Assembly: GCF_964355755.1 (NCBI RefSeq)
Contig: NC_092679.1
Coordinates: 1,426,001-1,490,000, forward strand
Direction of reading: 5' to 3'
Origin: Antedon mediterranea
Taxonomy: Eukaryota; Echinodermata; Crinoidea; Comatulida; Antedonidae
DNA: 64,000 bases
Made by a program: the position numbers and the translations under genes. Of the stretch, positions 46,059-58,528 are shown in pieces (position 1 is the stretch's first letter; the number at the start of each line of letters is the position of its first letter). A model generated the notes under the pieces. That model saw only the letters and a program-made list of their open reading frames with translations, was not told the origin of the DNA and did not search any database.

Positions 46059-49000
46059 TTTTCCCAACCAACAGTGAACTCGAGGTTCACCAGTTACACA
46101 GGAGGGAACACATTCTCCCAACCAACAGTGAACTTGAGGTTCACCAGTTACACAGGAGGGAACACACTCTCCCAACCAACAGTGAACTCGAGGTTCACCA
46201 GTTACACAGGAGGGAACACATTCTCCCAACCAACAGTGAACTCGAGGTTCACCAGTTACACAGGAGGGAACACATTCTCCCAACCAACAGTGAACTCGAG
46301 GTTCACCAGTTACACAGGAGGGAACACACTCTCCCAACCAACAGTGAACTCGAGGTTCACCAGTTACACAGGAGGGAACACACTCTCCCAACCAACAGTG
46401 AACTCGAGGTTCACCAGTTACACAGGAGGGAACACATTCTCCCAACCAACAGTGAACTCGAGGTTCACCAGTTACACAGGAGGGAACACATTCTCCCAAC
46501 CAACAGTGAACTCGAGGTTCACCAGTTACACAGGAGGGAACACATTCTCCCAACCAACAGTGAACTCGAGGTTCACCAGTTACACAGGAGGGAACACATT
46601 CTCCCAACCAACAGTGAACTCGAGGTTCACCAGTTACACAGGAGGGAACACATTCTCCCAACCAACAGTGAACTCGAGGTTCACCAGTTACACAGGAGGG
46701 AACACATTCTCCCAACCAACAGTGAACTCGAGGTTCACCAGTTACACAGGAGGGAACACATTCTCCCAACCAACAGTGAACTCGAGGTTCACCAGTTACA
46801 CAGGAGGGAACACATTCTCCCAACCAACAGTGAACTCGAGGTTCACCAGTTACACAGGAGGGAACACATTCTCCCAACCAACAGTGAACTCGAGGTTCAC
46901 CAGTTACACAGGAGGGAACACATTCTCCCAACCAACAGTGAACTTGAGGTTCAACAGTTACACAGGAGGGAACACATTCTCCCAACCAACAGTGAACTCG
47001 AGGTTCACCAGTTACACAGGAGGGAACACATTCTCCCAACCAACAGTGAACTTGAGGTTCACCAGTTACACAGGAGGGAACACATTCTCCCAACCAACAG
47101 TGAACTCGAGGTTCACCAGTTACACAGGAGGGAACACATTCTCCCAACCAACAGTGAACTCGAGGTTCACCAGTTACACAGGAGGGAACACACTCTCCCA
47201 ACCAACAGTGAACTCGAGGTTCACCAGTTACACAGGAGGGAACACACTCTCCCAACCAACAGTGAACTCGAGGTTCACCAGTTACACAGGAGGGAACACA
47301 TTCTCCCAACCAACAGTGAACTCGAGGTTCACCAGTTACACAGGAGGGAACACATTCTCCCAACCAACAGTGAACTCGAGGTTCAACAGTTACACAGGAG
47401 GGAACACACTCTCCCAACCAACAGTGAACTCGAGGTTCACCAGTTACACAGGAGGGAACACATTCTCCCAACCAACAGTGAACTCGAGGTTCACCAGTTA
47501 CACAGGAGGGAACACATTCTCCCAACCAACAGTGAACTCGAGGTTCACCAGTTACACAGGAGGGAACACACTCTCCCAACCAACAGTGAACTCGAGGTTC
47601 ACCAGTTACACAGGAGGGAACACACTCTCCCAACCAACAGTGAACTCGAGGTTCACCAGTTACACAGGAGGGAACACATTCTCCCAACCAACAGTGAACT
47701 TGAGGTTCACCAGTTACACAGGAGGGAACACATTCTCCCAACCAACAGTGAACTCGAGGTTCACCAGTTACACAGGAGGGAACACATTCTCCCAACCAAC
47801 AGTGAACTTGAGGTTCACCAGTTACACAGGAGGGAACACATTCTCCCAACCAACAGTGAACTCGAGGTTCACCAGTTACACAGGAGGGAACACACTCTCC
47901 CAACCAACAGTGAACTCGAGGTTCACCAGTTACACAGGAGGGAACACATTCTCCCAACCAACAGTGAACTCGAGGTTCACCAGTTACACAGGAGGGAACA
48001 CATTCTCCCAACCAACAGTGAACTCGAGGTTCACCAGTTACACAGGAGGGAACACATTCTCCCAACCAACAGTGAACTCGAGGTTCACCAGTTACACAGG
48101 AGGGAACACATTCTCCCAACCAACAGTGAACTCGAGGTTCACCAGTTACACAGGAGGGAACACATTCTCCCAACCAACAGTGAACTCGAGGTTCACCAGT
48201 TACACAGGAGGGAACACATTCTCCCAACCAACAGTGAACTCGAGGTTCACCAGTTACACAGGAGGGAACACATTCTCCCAACCAACAGTGAACTTGAGGT
48301 TCAACAGTTACACAGGAGGGAACACATTCTCCCAACCAACAGTGAACTTGAGGTTCACCAGTTACACAGGAGGGAACACATTCTCCCAACCAACAGTGAA
48401 CTCGAGGTTCACCAGTTACACAGGAGGGAACACATTCTCCCAACCAACAGTGAACTTGAGGTTCACCAGTTACACAGGAGGGAACACACTCTCCCAACCA
48501 ACAGTGAACTCGAGGTTCACCAGTTACACAGGAGGGAACACATTCTCCCAACCAACAGTGAACTCGAGGTTCACCAGTTACACAGGAGGGAACACATTCT
48601 CCCAACCAACAGTGAACTTGAGGTTCAACAGTTACACAGGAGGGAACACATTCTCCCAACCAACAGTGAACTCGAGGTTCACCAGTTACACAGGAGGGAA
48701 CACATTCTCCCAACCAACAGTGAACTCGAGGTTCACCAGTTACACAGGAGGGAACACATTCTCCCAACCAACAGTGAACTCGAGGTTCACCAGTTACACA
48801 GGAGGGAACACATTCTCCCAACCAACAGTGAACTTGAGGTTCACCAGTTACACAGGAGGGAACACATTCTCCCAACCAACAGTGAACTCGAGGTTCACCA
48901 GTTACACAGGAGGGAACACATTCTCCCAACCAACAGTGAACTCGAGGTTCACCAGTTACACAGGAGGGAACACATTCTCCCAACCAACAGTGAACTCGAG

Positions 49001-52000
49001 GTTCACCAGTTACACAGGAGGGAACACATTCTCCCAACCAACAGTGAACTCGAGGTTCACCAGTTACACAGGAGGGAACACATTCTCCCAACCAACAGTG
49101 AACTCGAGGTTCACCAGTTACACAGGAGGGAACACATTCTCCCAACCAACAGTGAACTCGAGGTTCACCAGTTACACAGGAGGGAACACATTCTCCCAAC
49201 CAACAGTGAACTCGAGGTTCACCAGTTACACAGGAGGGAACACATTTTCCCAACCAACAGTGAACTTGAGGTTCACCAGTTACACAGGAGGGAACACATT
49301 CTCCCAACCAACAGTGAACTCGAGGTTCACCAGTTACACAGGAGGGAACACACTCTCCCAACCAACAGTGAACTCGAGGTTCACCAGTTACACAGGAGGG
49401 AACACACTCTCCCAACCAACAGTGAACTTGAGGTTCACCAGTTACACAGGAGGGAACACATTCTCCCAACCAACAGTGAACTCGAGGTTCACCAGTTACA
49501 CAGGAGGGAACACATTCTCCCAACCAACAGTGAACTTGAGGTTCACCAGTTACACAGGAGGGAACACATTCTCCCAACCAACAGTGAACTCGAGGTTCAC
49601 CAGTTACACAGGAGGGAACACATTCTCCCAACCAACAGTGAACTCGAGGTTCACCAGTTACACAGGAGGGAACACATTCTCCCAACCAACAGTGAACTTG
49701 AGGTTCACCAGTTACACAGGAGGGAACACACTCTCCCAACCAACAGTGAACTCGAGGTTCACCAGTTACACAGGAGGGAACACATTCTCCCAACCAACAG
49801 TGAACTTGAGGTTCACCAGTTACACAGGAGGGAACACATTCTCCCAACCAACAGTGAACTCGAGGTTCAACAGTTACACAGGAGGGAACACATTCTCCCA
49901 ACCAACAGTGAACTTGAGGTTCACCAGTTACACAGGAGGGAACACATTCTCCCAACCAACAGTGAACTCGAGGTTCACCAGTTACACAGGAGGGAACACA
50001 TTCTCCCAACCAACAGTGAACTCGAGGTTCACCAGTTACACAGGAGGGAACACATTCTCCCAACCAACAGTGAACTCGAGGTTCACCAGTTACACAGGAG
50101 GGAACACATTCTCCCAACCAACAGTGAACTCGAGGTTCACCAGTTACACAGGAGGGAACACATTCTCCCAACCAACAGTGAACTCGAGGTTCACCAGTTA
50201 CACAGGAGGGAACACATTCTCCCAACCAACAGTGAACTCGAGGTTCACCAGTTACACAGGAGGGAACACATTCTCCCAACCAACAGTGAACTTGAGGTTC
50301 ACCAGTTACACAGGAGGGAACACATTCTCCCAACCAACAGTGAACTCGAGGTTCACCAGTTACACAGGAGGGAACACATTCTCCCAACCAACAGTGAACT
50401 CGAGGTTCACCAGTTACACAGGAGGGAACACATTCTCCCAACCAACAGTGAACTCGAGGTTCACCAGTTACACAGGAGGGAACACATTCTCCCAACCAAC
50501 AGTGAACTCGAGGTTCACCAGTTACACAGGAGGGAACACATTCTCCCAACCAACAGTGAACTCGAGGTTCACCAGTTACACAGGAGGGAACACATTCTCC
50601 CAACCAACAGTGAACTCGAGGTTCACCAGTTACACAGGAGGGAACACATTCTCCCAACCAACAGTGAACTCGAGGTTCACCAGTTACACAGGAGGGAACA
50701 CACTCTCCCAACCAACAGTGAACTCGAGGTTCACCAGTTACACAGGAGGGAACACACTCTCCCAACCAACAGTGAACTCGAGGTTCACCAGTTACACAGG
50801 AGGGAACACATTCTCCCAACCAACAGTGAACTCGAGGTTCACCAGTTACACAGGAGGGAACACATTCTCCCAACCAACAGTGAACTTGAGGTTCAACAGT
50901 TACACAGGAGGGAACACATTCTCCCAACCAACAGTGAACTCGAGGTTCACCAGTTACACAGGAGGGAACACATTCTCCCAACCAACAGTGAACTCGAGGT
51001 TCACCAGTTACACAGGAGGGAACACATTCTCCCAACCAACAGTGAACTCGAGGTTCAACAGTTACACAGGAGGGAACACATTCTCCCAACCAACAGTGAA
51101 CTCGAGGTTCACCAGTTACACAGGAGGGAACACATTCTCCCAACCAACAGTGAACTCGAGGTTCACCAGTTACACAGGAGGGAACACATTCTCCCAACCA
51201 ACAGTGAACTCGAGGTTCACCAGTTACACAGGAGGGAACACATTCTCCCAACCAACAGTGAACTCGAGGTTCACCAGTTACACAGGAGGGAACACATTCT
51301 CCCAACCAACAGTGAACTCGAGGTTCACCAGTTACACAGGAGGGAACACATTCTCCCAACCAACAGTGAACTCGAGGTTCACCAGTTACACAGGAGGGAA
51401 CACATTCTCCCAACCAACAGTGAACTCGAGGTTCACCAGTTACACAGGAGGGAACACATTCTCCCAACCAACAGTGAACTCGAGGTTCACCAGTTACACA
51501 GGAGGGAACACATTCTCCCAACCAACAGTGAACTCGAGGTTCAACAGTTACACAGGAGGGAACACATTCTCCCAACCAACAGTGAACTCGAGGTTCACCA
51601 GTTACACAGGAGGGAACACATTCTCCCAACCAACAGTGAACTCGAGGTTCACCAGTTACACAGGAGGGAACACATTCTCCCAACCAACAGTGAACTTGAG
51701 GTTCAACAGTTACACAGGAGGGAACACATTCTCCCAACCAACAGTGAACTCGAGGTTCACCAGTTACACAGGAGGGAACACATTCTCCCAACCAACAGTG
51801 AACTCGAGGTTCACCAGTTACACAGGAGAGAACACATTCTCCCAACCAACAGTGAACTCGAGGTTCACCAGTTACACAGGAGGGAACACATTCTCCCAAC
51901 CAACAGTGAACTCGAGGTTCACCAGTTACACAGGAGAGAACACATTCTCCCAACCAACAGTGAACTCGAGGTTCACCAGTTACACAGGAGGGAACACATT

Positions 52001-52700
52001 CTCCCAACCAACAGTGAACTCGAGGTTCACCAGTTACACAGGAGGGAACACATTCTCCCAACCAACAGTGAACTCGAGGTTCACCAGTTACACAGGAGGG
52101 AACACATTCTCCCAACCAACAGTGAACTCGAGATTCACCAGTTACACAGGAGGGAACACATTCTCCCAACCAACAGTGAACTCGAGGTTCACCAGTTACA
52201 CAGGAGGGAACACATTCTCCCAACCAACAGTGAACTCGAGGTTCACCAGTTACACAGGAGGGAACACATTCTCCCAACCAACAGTGAACTTGAGGTTCAC
52301 CAGTTACACAGGAGGGAACACATTCTCCCAACCAACAGTGAACTTGAGGTTCACCAGTTACACAGGAGGGAACACATTCTCCCAACCAACAGTGAACTCG
52401 AGGTTCACCAGTTACACAGGAGGGAACACATTCTCCCAACCAACAGTGAACTCGAGGTTCACCAGTTACACAGGAGGGAACACATTCTCCCAACCAACAG
52501 TGAACTCGAGGTTCACCAGTTACACAGGAGGGAACACATTCTCCCAACCAACAGTGAACTCGAGGTTCACCAGTTACACAGGAGGGAACACATTCTCCCA
52601 ACCAACAGTGAACTCGAGGTTCACCAGTTACACAGGAGGGAACACATTCTCCCAACCAACAGTGAACTCGAGGTTCACCAGTTACACAGGAGGGAACACA
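46059..52700. repeat. Giant 54-bp minisatellite, exactly 123 copies
   Basis: 6,642 bp equal 123 x 54 with no insertion or deletion. The unit runs from ttctcccaaccaacagtgaa through ctcgaggttcaccagttaca to caggagggaacaca and is 50% GC in a genome region of roughly one third GC. Most copies contain CTCGAG; a minority read CTTGAG. Other recurrent variants are ttctccc/ctctccc, caccagtt/caacagtt, and a rare gaggga/gagaga. Since 54 is a multiple of three and the unit has no stop in one frame of each strand, it translates as an 18-residue repeat on the plus strand (FSQPTVNSRFTSYTGGNT) and a Cys-rich one on the minus strand. Common variants are missense in the plus frame (F/L, S/L, T/N, G/E). The array is therefore more likely a satellite than a gene. 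It has no recognised promoter, splice context or signal peptide. Confidence 0.97.
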
Positions 52701-52964
52701 TTCTTTTTAAACATAATTTTCACTACTGCACGCATCCATATACATGGGGTATTTGGAATGTTTTAAACTAATTTACATTAAAAAATTAGCTGTCATCTTG
52801 GATCCAATATGGCGGCCAACATGGAATCCCCACCTTTTACCACATAAGCTGCGTTGGTAAGTAATTGTTTTTTTTATCTATGCAGTTGAAATCAACCAAC
52901 AAAAGTTTGTTACCAAATGAATATCAGAAAACCATTCATTATAATACAGTATGGTAGAATACGA
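52701..52964. other. Spacer between the 54-bp and 17-bp arrays
   Basis: 264 bp of unique AT-rich sequence. It includes a ccaatatggcggccaacatg stretch that resembles promoter-type or dispersed sequence (an imperfect inverted repeat). No ORF. Confidence 0.5.
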
Positions 52965-53462
52965 TATTGTTTAAAGTCAGTTATTGTTTAAAGTCAGTTA
53001 TTGTTTAAAGTCAGTTATTGTTTAAAGTCTGCTATTGTTTAAAGTCAGTTATTGTTTAAAGTCAGTTATTGTTTAAAGTCAGTTATTGTTTAAAGTCAGT
53101 TATTGTTTAAAGTCTGCTATTGTTTAAAGTCAGTTATTGTTTAAAATCGGTTATTGTTTAAAATCGGTTATTGTTTAAAGTCAGTTATTGTTTAAAGTCA
53201 GTTATTGTTTAAAGTCGGTTATTGTTTAAAATCGGTTATTGTTTAAAGTCAGTTATTGTTTAAAGTCAGTTATTGTTTAAAGTCAGTTATTGTTTAAAGT
53301 CAGTTATTGTTTAAAGTCTGCTATTGTTTAAAGTCAGTTATTGTTTAAAGTCAGTTATTGTTTAAAGTCAGTTATTGTTTAAAATCGGTTATTGTTTAAA
53401 ATCAGTTATTGTTTAAAGTCAGTTATTTTTTAAAGTCAGTTATTGTTTAAAATCGGTTATTT
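52965..53462. repeat. 17-bp tandem repeat, about 29 copies
   Basis: The unit ttattgtttaaagtcag is repeated in register, with variants in the last bases (tcag, tcgg, tctgc) and aaaatcgg. The variant order repeats in blocks, for example several tcag units then one tctgc unit, suggesting block duplication. Confidence 0.95.
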
Positions 53463-56400
53463 TTACTTACATCATCATTCAATTTCATATTTAAGACAGA
53501 CATCGAACTAGCTCTTTTCATTCTGCAAAGTTTCAAGATAAAAATCAATAAAATTAATATGAACATGAAAAAAATAATCAAAACATAAAGAATTCAATAT
53601 TTTGTTACGGTACTTAAAAATCAGAATGTGAGGGACGTCCACAACATGGCAGGTAACGACTTCAAGACACAATAGCTTACATGCATGCAATAACATTTTT
53701 CGCATATGAAATTTTCTTTATAGTCAAATGTTTAGAAAAATTATTAAATTGTATTGTTTATATCAAAAAAATTTTTTTATACCAGGGGCAGATCAAGTGG
53801 CCAATTCACTAATCACACTTAAGTGAGATACTTCTCTTAAAAAGTATTTCACTATTCACTCAGTAAATTCCCTTAAATTGTATTCACTTAGATAGGAGAT
53901 TAAAAAAAATTTTAAATGGGAGAGCACTAACATATATTAATATCAAAAATAAATATTAAAAAGTAGATTCATTTTATCTGTCAAAAAAGGGAAGTGTTCC
54001 CCTAGCACTCTCCCTAGATATAAATGCTCGCCCAACGTGACAAAAGAATGGGTTTGATCGTCGGTCAACTAATTGATTAATGGACTTTGAGGTTAATTTC
54101 TTTCTGTAACTTCATATCTACACATAATAAGTCAATACATATTTTACATACTACATTCATTAAGCATACATATACATGTACATTTTAAGAAAGCAATCTT
54201 ATTACACACAAGAAAAAACACCCACATGCAAAAATGGGTAAAAACAAACATTCACCAAAACAGTCTAGCGGTGCAAAAAAAAAAGCGGTGCAAAAACAGG
54301 CGGCGTAACGTGCAGGGTTTTATCATGCATTGCGTAACGTGAGCCATGAGAACAGTGTACAATCATGTTTTATCGATGAGCAGTTTAAAAAATAAAACAT
54401 GTAGTTTTGAAGTCATTGTACTAAATAATACCTTCGTCTAGTAGAGTCAAAATAAGGGGAAAAAAAAACAACATGAGAATTAGTTAGTATCTGAAGATCT
54501 GAAACTATGAGAAAAACCAGCAATCATGGGGCCCTAGAAATATTAACATTTGATATTTCTAAAATAACCTATCTATACAAAGTAGTAATCTAATCTAATT
54601 TCATGTACTTTACACATCTTTAATGATGATTCCAATCAGAATCAACCTAAATTTAATATATTTTAAAAATTCTATTTACTTGACGATAAGTACAGCGCTT
54701 ATAGTAGGGAAGGAAATAAAATAAGTATGATAACATAACATGCTGTTAGTAGTTCAATATGATCTGCATGCTGTGGAATTAAGAATGAACCCTTATAGAC
54801 TCATTTGTACAATGTCTAACCTAAAGTCTAGATTATATATCTAAGCAGTAATTTAATACATAATAACATAATTTATGATGTAAACTTATTACATAGTCAT
54901 ACAAACTTCTCAGTTAACTACAATATTAAATTTAACAATTAACACATTTGATACCATTTTTTGTTGTTGTATACAAATGTGTTATTTTTCTATAAAAATA
55001 TATCTATCTGAAAGTGTAATAAACAAAGGTTGTATGAATCTCAAATAATTTAAAGTTTCGTAGTTTAAAAGTATACAATAGAAATATATTTACTTAAAAT
55101 CCATGCATAACACCAACAGTTACGGCCTTATAACAGATTATTAGTAATAATACATTATTTGTAGTTTACTACAACATTTACAAAGTTTGGTTAAACACCG
55201 ATTGTTCTATTGATACAATATTATTGTCTAAACGAATATCAGAGAGCATAAAAAAAGGAAAAAATCATTCTCGTGTTAGACAGATAAACTAAATAAACTA
55301 ACAAAAAAAAAACTTGTCTAATTTCGGCTTTGATAATACTTTCAAAATTACCGAAGAAAATTAAGAATTTAAGGACAAACTTGAAAATAATTTGTTGTAG
55401 AATTTACAGACTAGAGAGCTTGTTTACCTCAAGGAACCGAGATGGTTGACTCGGCTTCAATAAGTCTGCAACTAAAATATATCATGTTTAATTTTAATAA
55501 TAAAACTACAGAAAATATTGTTGTCACTCTTCGTGCAGATATCGGTGTTACACAAACACTATAATGAATTTGCTTTACATAGTTTTCATTTTCGAAAAAA
55601 AAAAAACGGATCAAGAATATGACATGTTGTTAGGCCTAATTCTAAAGAATCAATTTACTGGTTTTCCAAATAAGTCACCAAGAGATGTCTCTTCTGAATT
55701 GGGGTTGAAATCACTTAAAAGCAGTTTTTATAACTATCGCAGCATGATGTTGCTTTATATCATTATTTATTTCTGATATTACACTATTAAGTTTAAATGA
55801 AATTCAACTGCCTTGAATGATATCACAAACTAATTTTCAAAAAACCATCTTATTTCAATACAGAGAAAATTAAAAATGGTCCTATGACAACAGTACTAAA
55901 AAATAAATAGGTACATTACAAGTTCCTAAAGAAACGGTGTAAGGAAACTGGTATTCAAAATCTTGACTAATCTTCAGCTATGCCATTTATCATGTGAACT
56001 GTATTTCTAAGAAATTCGCAACTTTGACAGAATCTCTGCGACCGAGCACAATTATCCATACGCCCTGCTGACACTTTAAGCATGCCCAACACGCGATGAA
56101 CTTTATGTAATTTAACACTATAATGCCCTAATAGTACATGATAGAGACTGTAACGAAGTACACTGTTCTCAAAGCTGTGTGCAATAGTCTTATATCACTG
56201 GTAGTAGTACCATAGATATACCAGTGATGGACTAGAGTGCATCATCTTAATTAGTGCAATGTTGTATTTGGGAGGAGAGGAAGAAATTATAAATAACCTG
56301 ATTAATGAAAATCTAATACATAAACAAAACATAGATTGATATTAAAACTACTGTACATGGTAAAACATGGTGGATAAACAACGATAAGCAAAGAAGTCGT

Positions 56401-56551
56401 CAACCAGAATCAACGCCTGCTTGCTGCCCTCTTTGCTTATGCAAGACACCGCATGTATTTTTTTGATTTCACATATGTCACCACTGACAACAATTCAAGC
56501 TCTAGCGCTACCAACTCACGTCTAACAGGAGCCCTCACACAACCCACTCAC
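53463..56551. other. AT-rich non-coding region
   Basis: No recognised exon. ORFs at 53508-53705, 55429-55614 and 55564-55776 lack motifs and are probably chance. A short stretch near 54290-54350 is CpG-rich (gcgtaacgtg occurs twice), resembling family B interior motifs. Confidence 0.45.
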
Positions 56552-56593
56552 CCCGACTTGACCATGTCCACGAACTCCCCAAATATATCAGAC
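56552..56593 (-). CDS. Candidate 42-nt micro-exon of unassigned minus-strand gene
   Basis: It reads (G)SDIFGEFVDMVKSG(G) on the minus strand. It is preceded by an AG (weak pyrimidine tract) and followed by an excellent gtgagt donor. It starts one base into a codon that the exon ending at 58410 leaves open by two bases, so the two join in phase to give DEAGGSDIFGEF. Evidence is the donor, the phase match and the acidic/hydrophobic composition only. Confidence 0.45.
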
Positions 56594-57424
56594 CTTTTGT
56601 TGCACAATTAAAAACAAAATGTTTGCAAGTTAAAACTAACTTTGTTCTTTTTAAAATTAAATAATGTTTTATTAGTACGGGAAGGAACATAAATGTGATA
56701 TGCTTGACTAAAAAAATATATTGAGGTTGAATGTTGTATGTTGAAATGGCGAGAAAGTAACATTGGAATTGGAATGTTAAATCATAGGAGTAGGATCAGT
56801 AAATTATAGCAGAAATATGCAATTTGGAATTTATAAAATTATAATAGAGTCTTCTGTTATTTTTTAGTTTATTGTATTATAAGATGGAAGGGGAAAATAG
56901 AACTGTAAAATGATACCACTGGGCACAGCACAATTTAGATAATGTGCTCTTAATTGGAATTGATAGTTGCTACGTATATACCACGGTGTGACGCACATAA
57001 ATATTCTTTATTGATAGGTGCAACAAGCCTGTAAACAGGATTTTTACAGTAGGTTTCGTTTTTTTTTTAAACGGTCAAAATATCGTTACTGGTCTTTAGT
57101 TTCTAGAATTAAGCACACTTCAAGAAAAAGTGGGGGTTTGCTTGCTACATGCTCGACAAAATAGGAAAATATTAAAATAGTGCATTGTGGAATTGACTAT
57201 GGTAACAACAGTGGCTTACTGAGGAACATAGGATGGACGTTTTAGTTGCTGTGCCGACAGGATGTGCACGGTTCTCTTTTGCAATTATTTAAATAATCAA
57301 CATCAAAACAAATATTTGTTTTTTTTTCTTTACTATTATGGATTTGACATTACTCTATACTAAAGTTTTGATGATTCATTTCTTCATGATTGGGTGTAGT
57401 AATACTGTATATGATAGTGTATTT

Positions 57425-57512
57425 GTCATGGTTGTGTCAAGTTGCTGAAAGAGTGATGGCAGCAAACGTGTCATGGTGTGTGTCTAATTGCTGAAAGAGT
57501 GATGGCAGCAAA
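57425..57512. repeat. Short direct duplication
   Basis: ttgctgaaagagtgatggca followed by gcaaac occurs at 57442 and again at 57490, with similar flanks (tgtgtc on both left sides). Recent local duplication in a non-coding interval. Confidence 0.8.
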
Positions 57513-58409
57513 CATGCTTGATAGTGAACAGATGGAGTTTAGGGAAATCTGATCAGGCAAAAATAAATGAGTGAAAACTGAACACAAAATAACTTAAAAA
57601 TAACAAAGCAGATGATAAAAGCAAAAAGCAACAAAACAAAAAATAACATGCATGTTGTTAGTAAATTAAATAAAATAATGAAACAAAATTATAAACAAAA
57701 ATAAAGTGTATGTAGAAAGAAAATTGAATGCATTGAGAAAATAAAACTGGACTTTCTTCTAAGACTTCTACTTCTTCACTCCCTCTCTTTGGCCAATTTT
57801 CATTCATTTATTTTACAAGATGTTTTTTTAATGACGTCAAAAGTAACAAACTGATGTTAAAATGATTGGGATAACATTAATGATGTTAATAAAAGAAGCC
57901 AAGATTATGTTTGTTTAAAGGCATGTGAATTTGAGCATCTTGAAATTATTATAAAAGCCTAATGTTAATTGAATCGCATAAATTCTTAAAACCACAACCA
58001 CATTATTGTTTAAAACAATCACATCATTTTTGTAATCATCGTATGATAAAAAATACACTAAAGCTATCATGTGATTGGTGAAACACATTTCAGATTGACC
58101 CCCGACCCCACCCCAACCATATCATAATCAGTAAAATTAATCAATATATGATGATTGAAATATGTTTGTAATAAATTTAATCAATCACATGACAGATTAT
58201 AAAATATATTTAACCATCATATGAATGATCAGTATCTCTAAGGTAACAAAATCTGTTATTGAACCTACATCCCAAGCAGATAATTTGTTTTTTAAATATT
58301 TTCTTTAAGAGGAAAAATGATCATGTGTTCTTTTTTAAGCTTGTGGAAAACTTAACGGTAAAATGATAAGCAACTTAAACAAAGGTTTATACGTAGTTAA
58401 TATACACAC

Positions 58410-58528
58410 CCTGCTTCGTCCTCGAACTCCCTGCCTTTCAATTTGTTGACGATTCGAGCACTGCTCCTACGTATTGATGCTCTAAGCTTTGAAAAGGAAC
58501 CGCTACGCTTCAATTTACCGTCACCATT
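58410..58528 (-). CDS. Exon encoding basic Ser/Arg-rich segment, unassigned gene
   Basis: 119 nt between an AG acceptor (gctcgtaccag) and a gtgtgt donor. It encodes NGDGKLKRSGSFSKLRAS followed by IRRSSARIVNKLKGREFEDE. The basic amphipathic stretch with RRSS and RSGSF sites looks like a kinase-regulated or membrane-binding segment. It follows the exon ending at 63052 in phase 0. I do not recognise the protein; it has the flavour of a large signalling or trafficking protein. It may be an upstream exon of the pseudokinase gene, but the phase does not connect to the exon at 30242 without at least one more exon. Confidence 0.7.

Noticed and set aside
46056-52655. A 2,199-codon minus-strand Cys-rich ORF
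   Set aside because: Antisense reading of the same array. Variants are mainly non-synonymous, and its start lies inside the repeat itself.
46059-52700. CRISPR array
   Set aside because: Units are contiguous without unique spacers and the genome is clearly eukaryotic.
45882-52766. A 2,294-codon plus-strand ORF as a genuine repetitive protein
   Set aside because: It is produced by a stop-free 54-bp unit. Recurrent variants are mostly missense in this frame, the N-terminal part shows no signal or motif, and no splice or promoter context is visible. Kept as a repeat with the coding option noted.
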